This document shows positions 33,119-41,136 of a DNA stretch of 43,474 nucleotides, in pieces. The stretch is from assembly GCF_000225525.1 (NCBI RefSeq), contig NZ_AGBF01000045.1, positions 1-43,474 on the forward strand. The letters run 5' to 3'. The notes beneath the pieces were generated by a model that worked only from the letters and a program-made list of their open reading frames with translations, was not told where the DNA came from and did not search any database. The translations under genes and the position numbers were made by a program. How positions within the stretch are numbered: position 1 is the stretch's first letter; each line of letters opens with the position of its first letter. This DNA comes from Streptomyces zinciresistens K42 (GTDB taxonomy: Bacteria > Actinomycetota > Actinomycetes > Streptomycetales > Streptomycetaceae).

Positions 33119-34024
33119 TCAGTGGGGCGCTCCGCGCCAGCCGGAGACCGGCAGGGCGAACTTCGCCACCAGCCGGTCGGTGAAGGAGGCGTGGTGCAGC
33201 CGGGCCAGCCGCACCGGCACCGCCCCGCGCCGCACCTCCACGCGCGCTCCGGGCGGCAGCTCGACCGTCCGCCGCCCGTCGCACCACAGGACACCCGGCG
33301 GGATGTGCGGCAGCACCTCCACGGCCAGCACCGAGTCAGGCGAGGTCACCAGGGGCTTGGCGAACAGCGCGTGCGCCGAGATCGGCACCATCAGCAGCGC
33401 CTCGACCTCCGGCCACACCACGGGACCGCCCGCGGAGAACGCGTACGCCGTCGACCCGGTCGGCGTGGACAGCACGATGCCGTCGCACCCGAACCCGGTC
33501 ACCGGACGGCCGTCGATCTCCAGCACGACCTCCAGGAGCTTCTCGGCGCCGGCCTTCTGCACGGCGGCCTCGTTCAGCGCCCAGTCCGTGTGCACGATGG
33601 TGCCGTTCTGGTGCACGACGACATCGACCGTCATGCGCTCCTCGACCTCGTACGACCGGGTCACGACCCGGTCGACGACCTTGTCGAGGTCGTCGCGCTC
33701 GGCCTCGGCGAGAAAGCCGACCCGTCCGAGGTTGACGCCCAACATCGGCACGCCCGACGCCCGCGCGAACTCGGCGCCGCGCAGCAGCGTCCCGTCGCCG
33801 CCGAGCACGATGAGCAGTTCGCAGCCGTCGAGGCACTGCGGCGTCGCCTCCTCGATCAGCTCCACCTCGGCCGGCAGCGGCAGGTCCTCCGCCTCGGCCT
33901 CCAGCACCCGCACACCGATCCCCGACCGCAGCAGTCCCCCGACCACCAGCTCGGCGCTGCGAATGGCCGCGGGCCGCCCGGTGTGGGCGAGCAGGAAAAC
34001 AGTACGAGCTCGGTTCTGGGTCAA
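33119..34024 (-). CDS. nadK: NAD kinase
   Basis: A 301-residue enzyme that phosphorylates NAD to NADP. The GGDGTLLRGAEFA motif and NLGRVGFLAE are diagnostic, as is STPTGSTAYAFSAGGP. The start is the TTG at 34024, which overlaps the tlyA stop as TTGA and has GGAGGGG six bases upstream; no better ATG or GTG start exists near the conserved N-terminus. It is the third gene of a coupled set with the small gene at 34844 and tlyA. Confidence 0.96.
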   Translation of the reverse strand: MTQNRARTVFLLAHTGRPAAIRSAELVVGGLLRSGIGVRVLEAEAEDLPLPAEVELIEEATPQCLDGCELLIVLGGDGTLLRGAEFARASGVPMLGVNLGRVGFLAEAERDDLDKVVDRVVTRSYEVEERMTVDVVVHQNGTIVHTDWALNEAAVQKAGAEKLLEVVLEIDGRPVTGFGCDGIVLSTPTGSTAYAFSAGGPVVWPEVEALLMVPISAHALFAKPLVTSPDSVLAVEVLPHIPPGVLWCDGRRTVELPPGARVEVRRGAVPVRLARLHHASFTDRLVAKFALPVSGWRGAPH

Positions 34025-34836
34025 CGCGGCCCCTCCGCCACTGCACGGTCGATGTCGGCCGGGTCCGGAGCGGGCGCCCCGGCACGCAGCCAGAGAAAGT
34101 ACTCGACGTTCCCGGAGGGACCGGGCAGCGGACTGGCCGTGACCCCCCGCACGCCGAGGCCCAGTTCCCACGCCCTGGCGGCGACGGCGCGCACGGCCTC
34201 CGCCCGCAGCTGCGGACTGCGGACCACTCCCCCGCTGCCCAGCCGCTCCCTGCCCACCTCGAACTGCGGCTTGACCATCATCACCAGATCGGCGTCCGGC
34301 TTCACGCACCGCACCAGAGCGGGCAGTACCAGGCCGAGCGGGATGAAGGACAGATCCCCCACGACAAGATCCACAGGCTCCCCATCGATCGCTTCGAGCG
34401 TCAACTCGCGTACGTTCGTACGGTCCTTGACGGTGACGCGTTCATCGCTGCGGAGGGTCCAGGCCAGTTGTCCGTAGCCGACGTCGACGGCGACGACGTG
34501 CGCGGCGCCCGAGCGCAGCAGCACATCGGTGAACCCGCCGGTCGACGCGCCGGCGTCCAGCGCCCGGCGCCCTTCGACGGCGAGCCCGAGCGGCACGAAC
34601 GCCGCGAGCGCGCCCGCGAGCTTGTGCCCGCCCCGGGAGACGTAGTCGGGGTCGCCGTCGTCCTGCGACACGACGATGGCGGCCGCGGTCTCGACCTGGG
34701 TGGCGGATTTGGTCGCGACGGACTTGCCGACGGTGACCCGTCCCGCCGCGATCAGCTGACCGGCGTGCTCACGCGAGCGCGCGAGCTTCCGGCGGACCAG
34801 CTCCGCGTCCAGACGGCGGCGTGCGACTCCTGCCAC
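34021..34836 (-). CDS. tlyA: TlyA-family rRNA (cytidine-2'-O)-methyltransferase
   Basis: A 271-residue protein with an N-terminal S4 RNA-binding domain (RRRLDAELVRRKLARSREHA) and an FtsJ-like methyltransferase domain. SAM binding is shown by LDAGASTGGFTDVLL, and the catalytic region by VGDLSFIPL and MMVKPQFEVGRE. In mycobacteria TlyA methylates 16S C1409 and 23S C1920, giving capreomycin sensitivity. The GTG at 34836 has GAGGAG about 11 bases upstream. It is seven bases behind the small upstream gene and overlaps nadK. Confidence 0.95.
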   Translation of the reverse strand: MAGVARRRLDAELVRRKLARSREHAGQLIAAGRVTVGKSVATKSATQVETAAAIVVSQDDGDPDYVSRGGHKLAGALAAFVPLGLAVEGRRALDAGASTGGFTDVLLRSGAAHVVAVDVGYGQLAWTLRSDERVTVKDRTNVRELTLEAIDGEPVDLVVGDLSFIPLGLVLPALVRCVKPDADLVMMVKPQFEVGRERLGSGGVVRSPQLRAEAVRAVAARAWELGLGVRGVTASPLPGPSGNVEYFLWLRAGAPAPDPADIDRAVAEGPR

Positions 34837-34843
34837 GTTCGGT

Positions 34844-35146
34844 TCAGCTCCTCGTCCCGTACGGCGTCGGGGGCGCCGGAGGTCCCGGACGGGCGTCGAG
34901 CGCGGTGAGCGCGTCGCGCAGCCCCCGGTGCACATCCTCGTACACCTCGACGTGGCCGTCCGTGGCGAGGTGGTCGGCGTCACCCAGCCGCGCCAGCCGG
35001 GCGTCCACCTCGGGGTGCCCGGTGGGCGTGCGCACGACGTCCAGCGGGGCGGGCGCGGCGGGGCCGTCCCCGGGTCCGGCCGCGCCGTCCGGCGGCGCTG
35101 TCTCGCCCTCGACCGGTGTCGGGGCCTCGGGCGCAGAGTCGCTCAT
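34844..35146 (-). CDS. Small acidic conserved protein upstream of tlyA
   Basis: A 100-residue protein. The first 45 residues are Pro/Ala/Glu-rich and probably disordered. The second half (GHPEVDARLARLGDADHLAT, then VEVYEDVHRGLRDALTALD) looks like two short helices and occurs as a small gene upstream of tlyA in other Streptomyces, as in the position of mycobacterial Rv1693. Function unknown. The ATG at 35146 is 42 bases from the divergent SCP2-type gene, so their promoters overlap. Confidence 0.8.
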   Translation of the reverse strand: MSDSAPEAPTPVEGETAPPDGAAGPGDGPAAPAPLDVVRTPTGHPEVDARLARLGDADHLATDGHVEVYEDVHRGLRDALTALDARPGPPAPPTPYGTRS

Positions 35147-35188
35147 GCCCAGACGCTACCCCGAACGGCTGGGGTACCGTCGGTCCCG

Positions 35189-35536
35189 ATGGCCACGATC
35201 GAGGAGTGCCGCGCCGCACTCGAAAAGCTCTCGGACTCCCTGCAGCGCGCCGAAGGGGACGTCCGGGCGGCCGCCGCCCTGGACCGCTCGGTGAGCTGCC
35301 ACATCACCGACCTGGACGTCACGTTCGCGGGCCGTATGGCGGGCGGCCGGATCCGGGTGCACGAGACGGTGGACGGCCCGCCGCGCGAGAAGGCCCAGAT
35401 CAGACTGAGCATGACCGGCGACGACCTGGTCGCCCTGGTCGGCGGCGACCTCCACTTCGCCAAGGCGTGGGGCTCGGGCCGGGTCAGGCTGCACGCGGGC
35501 GTGCGCGACCTGCTCCTGCTCAGGAAGCTCCTGTAG
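35189..35536 (+). CDS. SCP2 sterol-carrier-like domain protein
   Basis: A 115-residue single-domain protein that resembles the SCP2 lipid-binding fold: a helical start (EECRAALEKLSDSLQRAEG), strands with DLDVTFAGRMAGGRIRVHE, then MTGDDLVALVGGDLHFAKAW and GSGRVRLHAGVRDLLLLRKL. Such domains bind hydrophobic ligands; the ligand here is unknown. The ATG at 35189 has no strong ribosome site, and the transcript may be nearly leaderless since the divergent gene starts 42 bases away. Its last 17 bases overlap the end of the convergent ABC ATPase gene. Confidence 0.82.
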   Translation: MATIEECRAALEKLSDSLQRAEGDVRAAAALDRSVSCHITDLDVTFAGRMAGGRIRVHETVDGPPREKAQIRLSMTGDDLVALVGGDLHFAKAWGSGRVRLHAGVRDLLLLRKLL

Positions 35537-36341
35537 CGGCGGCCTTCGCCCGCGTCCGCGCCGGACGGGCGGCCGGCACCACCAGCGGCGTGCCCGTCTC
35601 GGGGTCGTCGATGACCTGGCAGCGCAGCCCGAAGACGTCCTCGACCAGCTCGGCCGTGACGATGTCGCGGGGCGCGCCCTCGGCGATCACCGAGCCGCCG
35701 CGCAGGGCGACGAGATGCGTCGCGTACCGGGCGGCGTGGTTGAGGTCGTGCAGGACGGCGACGAGCGTGCGGCCCTGCTCCTCGTGCAGTTCCGCGCACA
35801 GGTCGAGGACGTCGATCTGGTGCTGGATGTCGAGGTAGGTGGTCGGCTCGTCGAGCAGGAGCAGCGGGGTCTGCTGGGCGAGCGCCATGGCGATCCACAC
35901 GCGCTGGCGCTGACCGCCGCTCAGCTCGTCGACGTAGCGCTCCGCCAGCTCGGCCACGCCGGTCTGCCGCATCGACTCCCGGACGACCCGCTCGTCCTCG
36001 TCCGACCACTGGCGCAGGATGCCCTGGTGCGGATACCGGCCGCGGCCCACCAGGTCGGCGACGGTGATGCCGTCGGGCGCGATCGACGACTGTGGCAGCA
36101 GTCCGAGGGTGCGCGCGACCTTCTTCGCCGGCATCGACTGGATGGCCTGCCCGTCGAGCAGGACCCGGCCCTGCCGGGGCCGCAGCATCCGCGACAGGGC
36201 GCGCAGCAGCGTGGACTTGCCGCAGGCGTTCGGGCCGACGATCACGGTGAAGGAGTTGTCGGGTATCTCCACCGACAGCTGCTCGGCGATCACCCGCTGG
36301 TCGTAGGCGAGGGTCACGTTGTCGGCGGACAGGCGGTTCAC
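35520..36341 (-). CDS. Ferric-siderophore ABC transporter, ATP-binding protein
   Basis: A 273-residue ATPase of the FecE/FhuC type. Walker A is VGPNACGKSTLLRALS, the signature is ELSGGQRQRVWIAMALAQQ, Walker B is LLLLDEPTTYLD, and the His switch is in VLHDLNHAARY. I chose the GTG at 36341 with AAGGAG five or six bases upstream; the ATG at 36401, overlapping the permease stop as ATGA, would add 20 poorly structured residues. It powers import of ferric siderophores through the two permeases encoded upstream. Confidence 0.94.
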   Translation of the reverse strand: MNRLSADNVTLAYDQRVIAEQLSVEIPDNSFTVIVGPNACGKSTLLRALSRMLRPRQGRVLLDGQAIQSMPAKKVARTLGLLPQSSIAPDGITVADLVGRGRYPHQGILRQWSDEDERVVRESMRQTGVAELAERYVDELSGGQRQRVWIAMALAQQTPLLLLDEPTTYLDIQHQIDVLDLCAELHEEQGRTLVAVLHDLNHAARYATHLVALRGGSVIAEGAPRDIVTAELVEDVFGLRCQVIDDPETGTPLVVPAARPARTRAKAAATGAS

Positions 36342-36397
36342 GGTGCTCCTTCGGTGGTTCGGCCCGCGGTCGGGCCCGCTGCGGGAGGCGCCGGCGT

Positions 36398-37489
36398 TCA
36401 TATCCGGCCCGCCTTGCGCTCGGTGACCAGCAGCCACAGCAGATAGACCCCGCCGAGCACGCCGGTGACCACGCCGACCGGCAGCTGGTCGGCGCCGAAG
36501 ACGCGCTGGGAGATCCAGTCGGCGCTGACCAGCAGGGCGGCGCCCATGCACAGCGAGGCCAGCAGGTTGGGGCCGGGGGCGCGGGTCAGCCGGCGGGCGA
36601 GCTGCGGGGCGGTGAGCGCCACGAAGCTGACGGGCCCCGCGGCGGCGGTGGCGGCCGCGGTCAGCAGCACGGCGGCCAGCATCAGCAGCAGCCGTACGCG
36701 TTCGACCCGCACGCCCAGCGCGTACGAGACGTCGTCGCCCATCTCCATCATGCGCAGGCCGCGCGCGTGGGCGAGGACGAGCGGCACGAGGACGGCGCAC
36801 AGTCCGAGCAGCGGCCAGACCTGGTCCCAGTCCCGGCCGCTGAGCGAGCCCGTCATCCAGACGACGGCCCGCGCCGCCTCGAACAGGTCCGCCTTGGTCA
36901 GCAGATAGCCGTTGACCGCCGTCATGATCGCGGACATGCCGATGCCGACCAGGACGAGCCGGTATCCGTGCACACCCCGCTTCCAGGCGAGCACGTAGAG
37001 GGCGAACCCGGCCCCGAGTCCGCCCGCGAGCGCGCCGAGGGTGATCTGGGTGGCGCCCCCGGAGAACAGCACGATCACCGTGAGCGCGCCCGCCGTGGCG
37101 CCCTGCCCGAGCCCCAGGATGTCCGGGCTGCCCAGCGGGTTGCGCGACAGCGCCTGGAACAGCGCGCCGCCCAGCCCGAGCGAGGCGCCGACCAGCAGTG
37201 CGACGAGCACGCGCGGCAGCCGCAGTTCGTTGACGATGAACTCCTGGCCCGGGTTGCCCCGGCCGAACAGCGTGCGCAGCACGTCGCCCGCGCCGATCGG
37301 GAAGTCGCCCGTGCCGACCAGCAGGACGCCGGCCGTGAGAGCGGCCAGCAGCAGCAGGACGACGACGGTCAGCGCCCGGACGTCCAGCCGGACGGAGAGC
37401 CCGCCGCGGGTGCGCAGGGTCCTGCCGGTCCGGGCGGCCCCGGACGCCTCGGCCTCCCCGCCGGTCGCGTTGTCGCCTGCGGTCCTCAC
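36398..37489 (-). CDS. FecCD-family siderophore permease (second subunit)
   Basis: A 363-residue membrane protein with about nine or ten membrane helices. After a 45-residue cytoplasmic tail the FecCD domain includes LRLPRVLVALLVGASLGLGG, ALFQALSRNPLGSPDILGL and SFVALTAPQLARRL. The GTG at 37489 overlaps the first permease stop as GTGA, so translation is coupled. It forms the heterodimeric channel with the first permease. Confidence 0.94.
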   Translation of the reverse strand: MRTAGDNATGGEAEASGAARTGRTLRTRGGLSVRLDVRALTVVVLLLLAALTAGVLLVGTGDFPIGAGDVLRTLFGRGNPGQEFIVNELRLPRVLVALLVGASLGLGGALFQALSRNPLGSPDILGLGQGATAGALTVIVLFSGGATQITLGALAGGLGAGFALYVLAWKRGVHGYRLVLVGIGMSAIMTAVNGYLLTKADLFEAARAVVWMTGSLSGRDWDQVWPLLGLCAVLVPLVLAHARGLRMMEMGDDVSYALGVRVERVRLLLMLAAVLLTAAATAAAGPVSFVALTAPQLARRLTRAPGPNLLASLCMGAALLVSADWISQRVFGADQLPVGVVTGVLGGVYLLWLLVTERKAGRI

Positions 37490-38529
37490 AGCTGGGCCGT
37501 CCTCCGCCGTCGTACGAGAATGATGAAGACCGGTCCGCCGAGGAGCGCGGTGACGATGCCGACCTGGAGCTCGGAGGGCCGGGCCACGAGCCGGCCGAGC
37601 ACATCCGCGCCGAGCAGCAGCACGGGCGACAGGACGGCCGCGTACGGCAGGATCCAGCGCAGGTCGGGACCGGTGAACGAGCGGACCACGTGCGGCACCA
37701 TCAGCCCGACGAACACGATCGGTCCGCAGGCCGCGGTCGCGGCCCCGCACAGCACGGTGGCCGCGAGCATGGCGAGCACCCGGGTGCGGTTGAGGTTGGC
37801 GCCGAGGGCCCGCGCGGTGTCGTCGCCCATCTCCATGGCGTTGAGCGGCCGGGCGAGCGCGAGCGCGAGGACCATGCCGACCACGAGGAACGGCAGCACC
37901 TGCCGGATCGTCGCGTCGGTCGCCGAACTCAGCGAACCCACCGTCCAGAAGCGCATCTTGTTCAGCGCGGCGTTGTCCATGATCATCACGGCCTGGAGAT
38001 AGCCGTAGAGGGCGGCGCTGATCGCCGTGCCGGCCAGCGCGAGCCGGACCGGGGTGGCGCCCCGGCTGCCGCCGAGGAACCACACCAGCGCCCCTACCCC
38101 GGCGGCCCCGAGGAAGGCGAACCAGACGTAGCCGCTCAGGCTGGTCACACCGAAGAACGTGATCGCGGTGACGACCGCGGCGGACGCGCCCGCGTTGATG
38201 CCGAGCAGCCCCGGGTCCGCGAGCGGGTTGCGGGTGAGCGCCTGGAGCACGGCGCCCGCGAGGCCGAGGGCGGCACCGGCGAGCAGACCGAGGACCGTGC
38301 GCGAGATCCGGTCGTCCACCACGACGTCGCCGTAGGTGCCCGAACTCTGGAACAGCCCGTGCCAGACCTCCCCCACGGACAGCTGTTTCGCACCGACCGC
38401 GATGCTCGCCGTCACCACGACCAGCAGGATCAGGACGGAGACGAGCAGCCCGACGGCACGCAACGCACGTCGGGCCGGGGGCGCGGACACCGGGTCCGCG
38501 CGCTGTTCAGGAGGACTGTCGACCAACAC
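37486..38529 (-). CDS. FecCD-family siderophore permease (first subunit)
   Basis: A 347-residue permease with the same motifs (GLAGAVLQALTRNPLADPGL, GPIVFVGLMVPHVVRSFTG). The GTG at 38529 has no ribosome binding site; the iron box and a TAnnnT -10 element (TAACCT) lie immediately before it, so the mRNA is probably leaderless and iron-regulated. A GTG about 14 codons in is an alternative, also without a good site. It is the first gene of the importer operon; no substrate-binding lipoprotein is present nearby. Confidence 0.9.
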   Translation of the reverse strand: MLVDSPPEQRADPVSAPPARRALRAVGLLVSVLILLVVVTASIAVGAKQLSVGEVWHGLFQSSGTYGDVVVDDRISRTVLGLLAGAALGLAGAVLQALTRNPLADPGLLGINAGASAAVVTAITFFGVTSLSGYVWFAFLGAAGVGALVWFLGGSRGATPVRLALAGTAISAALYGYLQAVMIMDNAALNKMRFWTVGSLSSATDATIRQVLPFLVVGMVLALALARPLNAMEMGDDTARALGANLNRTRVLAMLAATVLCGAATAACGPIVFVGLMVPHVVRSFTGPDLRWILPYAAVLSPVLLLGADVLGRLVARPSELQVGIVTALLGGPVFIILVRRRRTAQL

Positions 38530-38533
38530 GTGG

Positions 38534-38552
38534 TTAGGTTAGCCTACCCTGC
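38534..38552. promoter_or_regulatory. Iron box (DmdR/DtxR-type operator)
   Basis: TTAGGTTAGCCTACCCTGC matches the 19-base Streptomyces iron-box consensus, as I recall it, at 15 of 19 positions. It sits four bases before the first permease GTG and overlaps the apparent -10, so iron-loaded DmdR would block transcription. The site is seen; regulator identity follows from family knowledge. Confidence 0.8.
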
Positions 38553-38632
38553 CAAGAGCTTGCGATCCCGGTCGGGCGAGGCCGTGTTCCGGCCGGGACC
38601 ATCGCATCTGACGGACCGTCGGCACCAGTCCG

Positions 38633-39661
38633 TCACAGGCCCAGCCGCGCCAGCGCCTTCCCCGCGTCCAGCGTGCACGTGCCGTCCCCGGCCCGGGTCC
38701 AGGCCGCCGCGCACAGCGCGCGCAGACCGTCCGCCGCCGCGCCGTCGCCGTTCAGCTCCAGCCGGTCGTCGCCCGCCGTGGCCGTCCAGCCGCCGCACCC
38801 GAAGCCGTCGCCCTCCTCGGCGACCTCCGGCTGCCCGGTGAGCAACCCGCGCAGATCCTCGTCGACATAGGTCGGCCGGTGCCGCGGGGGCGCCGCCAGC
38901 AACTGCGCCCCGTCGGTCACCCCGGTGAGCACCAGCAGCGAGTCCACCTCCCCGTTGAACGCGCCCTCGATGTCGGTGTCCAGCCGGTCGCCCACCACCA
39001 GCGGCCGCTCGGCGCCGGTCCGCAGGATCGTCTCCCGGTGCATCGGGGGCAGCGGCTTCCCCGCCACCCGCGGTTCGGCCCCGGTCGCGATCCGCACCAC
39101 CTCGACCGCCGCTCCGTTGCCCGGCGCGATCCCGCGCCCGCTGGGAATCGTCAGATCGGTGTTCGACGCGAACCACGGCACCCCGCGCGCGACGGCGTAG
39201 GACGCCTCGGCGAACCGCCCCCACGTCAGGTCGGGCCCCCCGAACCCCTGCACCACCGCGGCCGGTTCGTCGTCCGCCGACTCGACCGGCTCCAGGCCGC
39301 GCTCGCGCAGCGCGACCCGCAGCCCCTCCCCGCCGACCACGAGCACCCGGGCGCCCGCCGGCACCTGCTCGCTGATCAGCCGCGCCACCGCCTGCGCGGA
39401 GGTGATGACATCGGCCGCACCGGCCGGGACGCCGAGCTCCGAGAGATGCGCGGCCACCGCGGCCGGGGTGCGCAGCGCGTTGTTGGTGACGTAGGCGAGA
39501 CGCATCCCGCCGCCGCGGGCCGCCGCGAGGGAGTCGACGGCGTACGCGATCGCGTCACCTCCCGCGTACACCACACCGTCGAGGTCGAGCAGCGCCGTGT
39601 CGTACGCCTCGCTCAGGGCCCGGTCAGCGCCCTGCGGCCTCGTCCTGACGCTCTGGCTCAT
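38633..39661 (-). CDS. HAD-superfamily hydrolase, NagD-like
   Basis: A 342-residue phosphatase of the HAD IIA subfamily. Motif I is LLDLDGVVYAG with the nucleophilic Asp, motif II is in AYVTNNALRTPAAV, and motif III/IV is KPLPPMHRETIL and VVGDRLDTDIEGAFNGEVDS. Substrates in this family include glycerol-, nucleotide- or sugar phosphates; here unknown. A C-terminal extension of about 65 residues follows the core. The ATG at 39661 has GAGGAG about ten bases upstream. The matching mycobacterial gene (Rv1692) lies next to the tlyA cluster; here the iron importer separates them. Confidence 0.92.
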   Translation of the reverse strand: MSQSVRTRPQGADRALSEAYDTALLDLDGVVYAGGDAIAYAVDSLAAARGGGMRLAYVTNNALRTPAAVAAHLSELGVPAGAADVITSAQAVARLISEQVPAGARVLVVGGEGLRVALRERGLEPVESADDEPAAVVQGFGGPDLTWGRFAEASYAVARGVPWFASNTDLTIPSGRGIAPGNGAAVEVVRIATGAEPRVAGKPLPPMHRETILRTGAERPLVVGDRLDTDIEGAFNGEVDSLLVLTGVTDGAQLLAAPPRHRPTYVDEDLRGLLTGQPEVAEEGDGFGCGGWTATAGDDRLELNGDGAAADGLRALCAAAWTRAGDGTCTLDAGKALARLGL

Positions 39662-39733
39662 TCCGCATCGCTCCTCGTAAGACGGCTTTCACCCGATCAT
39701 CCCCCATGCCACCGACACCCGTACGATGCCGGG

Positions 39734-41026
39734 ATGAACACAGCAGGTCACCCGGAACCCCGCACGGGCCGCGGCCTGGAACTCACCCCGTTCCGCGGCC
39801 TGCGGTACGACCCCGACCGGGTCGGCAGCCTGGCCGCCGTGACATCGCCGCCGTACGACGTCGTCGTCCGCCCCGACGGCGTGCACCACCTCCAGGACTC
39901 CGACCCCCACAACATCGTCCGCCTGATCCTTCCTCAGGCCGACAGCCCGGCCGCCCGCAACGAACAGGCCGCGACGACGCTGCGCCGCTGGCTCTCCGAC
40001 GGGGTCCTCACCGCCGACCCCGAACCGGCCCTGTACGTCTACGAGCAGCGCGACGGCGCGGGCATGCTCCAGCGCGGCGTCATCGGCGCCCTGCGCGTGA
40101 CGGAACCGTCCGAGGGCCTGGTCCTGCCGCACGAGGACGTCATGCCGCACGTGGTCGCCGACCGGGCCGGCCTGATGCGCGCCACCTCGGCGAACCTCGA
40201 ACCCCTGCTGCTGACCTACCGCGGCAACGGCACGGCCACCGACACCACCGCCGTCATCGACCGCACCGTCGCGCTCCCGCCCCTGTTCACCACCACCACG
40301 GAGGACGGCTTCAGCCATCGGCTGTGGGCCGTCACCGACCCCGCCGACCTGGCCCGCGTCCGCCGCGACCTGACCCGCCGCCAGGCCCTGATCGCCGACG
40401 GACACCACCGCTGGGCGACCTATCTCAGGCTGCGTGCCGAGCACGGCACGCCCAGCCCCTGGGACTACGGCCTGGTCCTCCTGGTCGACACCGCCCGCTA
40501 CCCCCTCAGGGTGCGGGCCATCCACCGCCTGCTGCACGGCCTGCCGGTCGCCGAGGCGGTGGTGGCCCTGGGCGACCGCTTCCGCGTACGCCGCCTCGAC
40601 GTGCCGCTGGCCGAAGCGCTGGACGCCCTGGCCGACGCCGCCTGCGCGGGCAACGCCTACCTCCTCGCCGGGGACGGCGCCTTCCATCTGGTGGACCGCC
40701 CGGACCCCGGCCTCCTCGACCGTACTGTCCCCGCCGACCGCCCCGCCGCCTGGCGTACCCTGGACGCCACCGTCCTGCACGCCACGCTGCTCGCCCATGT
40801 CTGGCACGTCCCCGAGGACGACCCGGCCCGGATCGCCTACATCCACGACACCGCCGCCACCGTCGGCAAGGCGGAACGCGACGGCGGTACGGCCGTCCTG
40901 ATGCACCCCGTCCGCGAGGACGTGGTGCGCGACCTCGCCCGCCAGGGCGCCACGATGCCCCGCAAGTCCACGTCCTTCGGCCCCAAACCCGCCTCCGGCC
41001 TGGTACTGCGCGCACTCGACGGCTGA
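39734..41026 (+). CDS. DUF1015 family protein
   Basis: A 430-residue protein of the DUF1015 family (SpoU-associated in some annotations). Typical motifs are FRGLRYDP and AAVTSPPYDVV near the N-terminus, PHNIVRLILP, LPHEDVMPH, ADGHHRWATYLRLR in the middle, and a C-terminal MPRKSTSFGPKPASGLVL. No enzyme activity is established as far as I know. It is divergent from the HAD gene (72 bases between starts) and convergent with the TPR gene, with a strong terminator after it. Confidence 0.92.
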   Translation: MNTAGHPEPRTGRGLELTPFRGLRYDPDRVGSLAAVTSPPYDVVVRPDGVHHLQDSDPHNIVRLILPQADSPAARNEQAATTLRRWLSDGVLTADPEPALYVYEQRDGAGMLQRGVIGALRVTEPSEGLVLPHEDVMPHVVADRAGLMRATSANLEPLLLTYRGNGTATDTTAVIDRTVALPPLFTTTTEDGFSHRLWAVTDPADLARVRRDLTRRQALIADGHHRWATYLRLRAEHGTPSPWDYGLVLLVDTARYPLRVRAIHRLLHGLPVAEAVVALGDRFRVRRLDVPLAEALDALADAACAGNAYLLAGDGAFHLVDRPDPGLLDRTVPADRPAAWRTLDATVLHATLLAHVWHVPEDDPARIAYIHDTAATVGKAERDGGTAVLMHPVREDVVRDLARQGATMPRKSTSFGPKPASGLVLRALDG

Positions 41027-41046
41027 CGCGCCCCACGCGGACATGC

Positions 41047-41083
41047 CGAAGGGGTGGGACCCGAGCCGGATCCCACCCCTTCG
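41047..41083. terminator. Bidirectional terminator between convergent genes
   Basis: Thirteen-base perfect stem CGAAGGGGTGGGA (41047-41059) with TCCCACCCCTTCG (41071-41083), loop 11 bases. It lies between the DUF1015 gene and the TPR gene and can act on both strands. Confidence 0.8.
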
Positions 41084-41136
41084 TCTCCCTCAGGTCCTAT
41101 CGAGCCGGCAGGTGCTGCCGGGCCGGGCCGGGTGAC

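Noticed and set aside
31088..34477. Long plus-strand open frame opposite recN, nadK and tlyA
   Set aside because: Antisense artefact of high GC third positions; the minus strand carries complete, recognisable enzymes.
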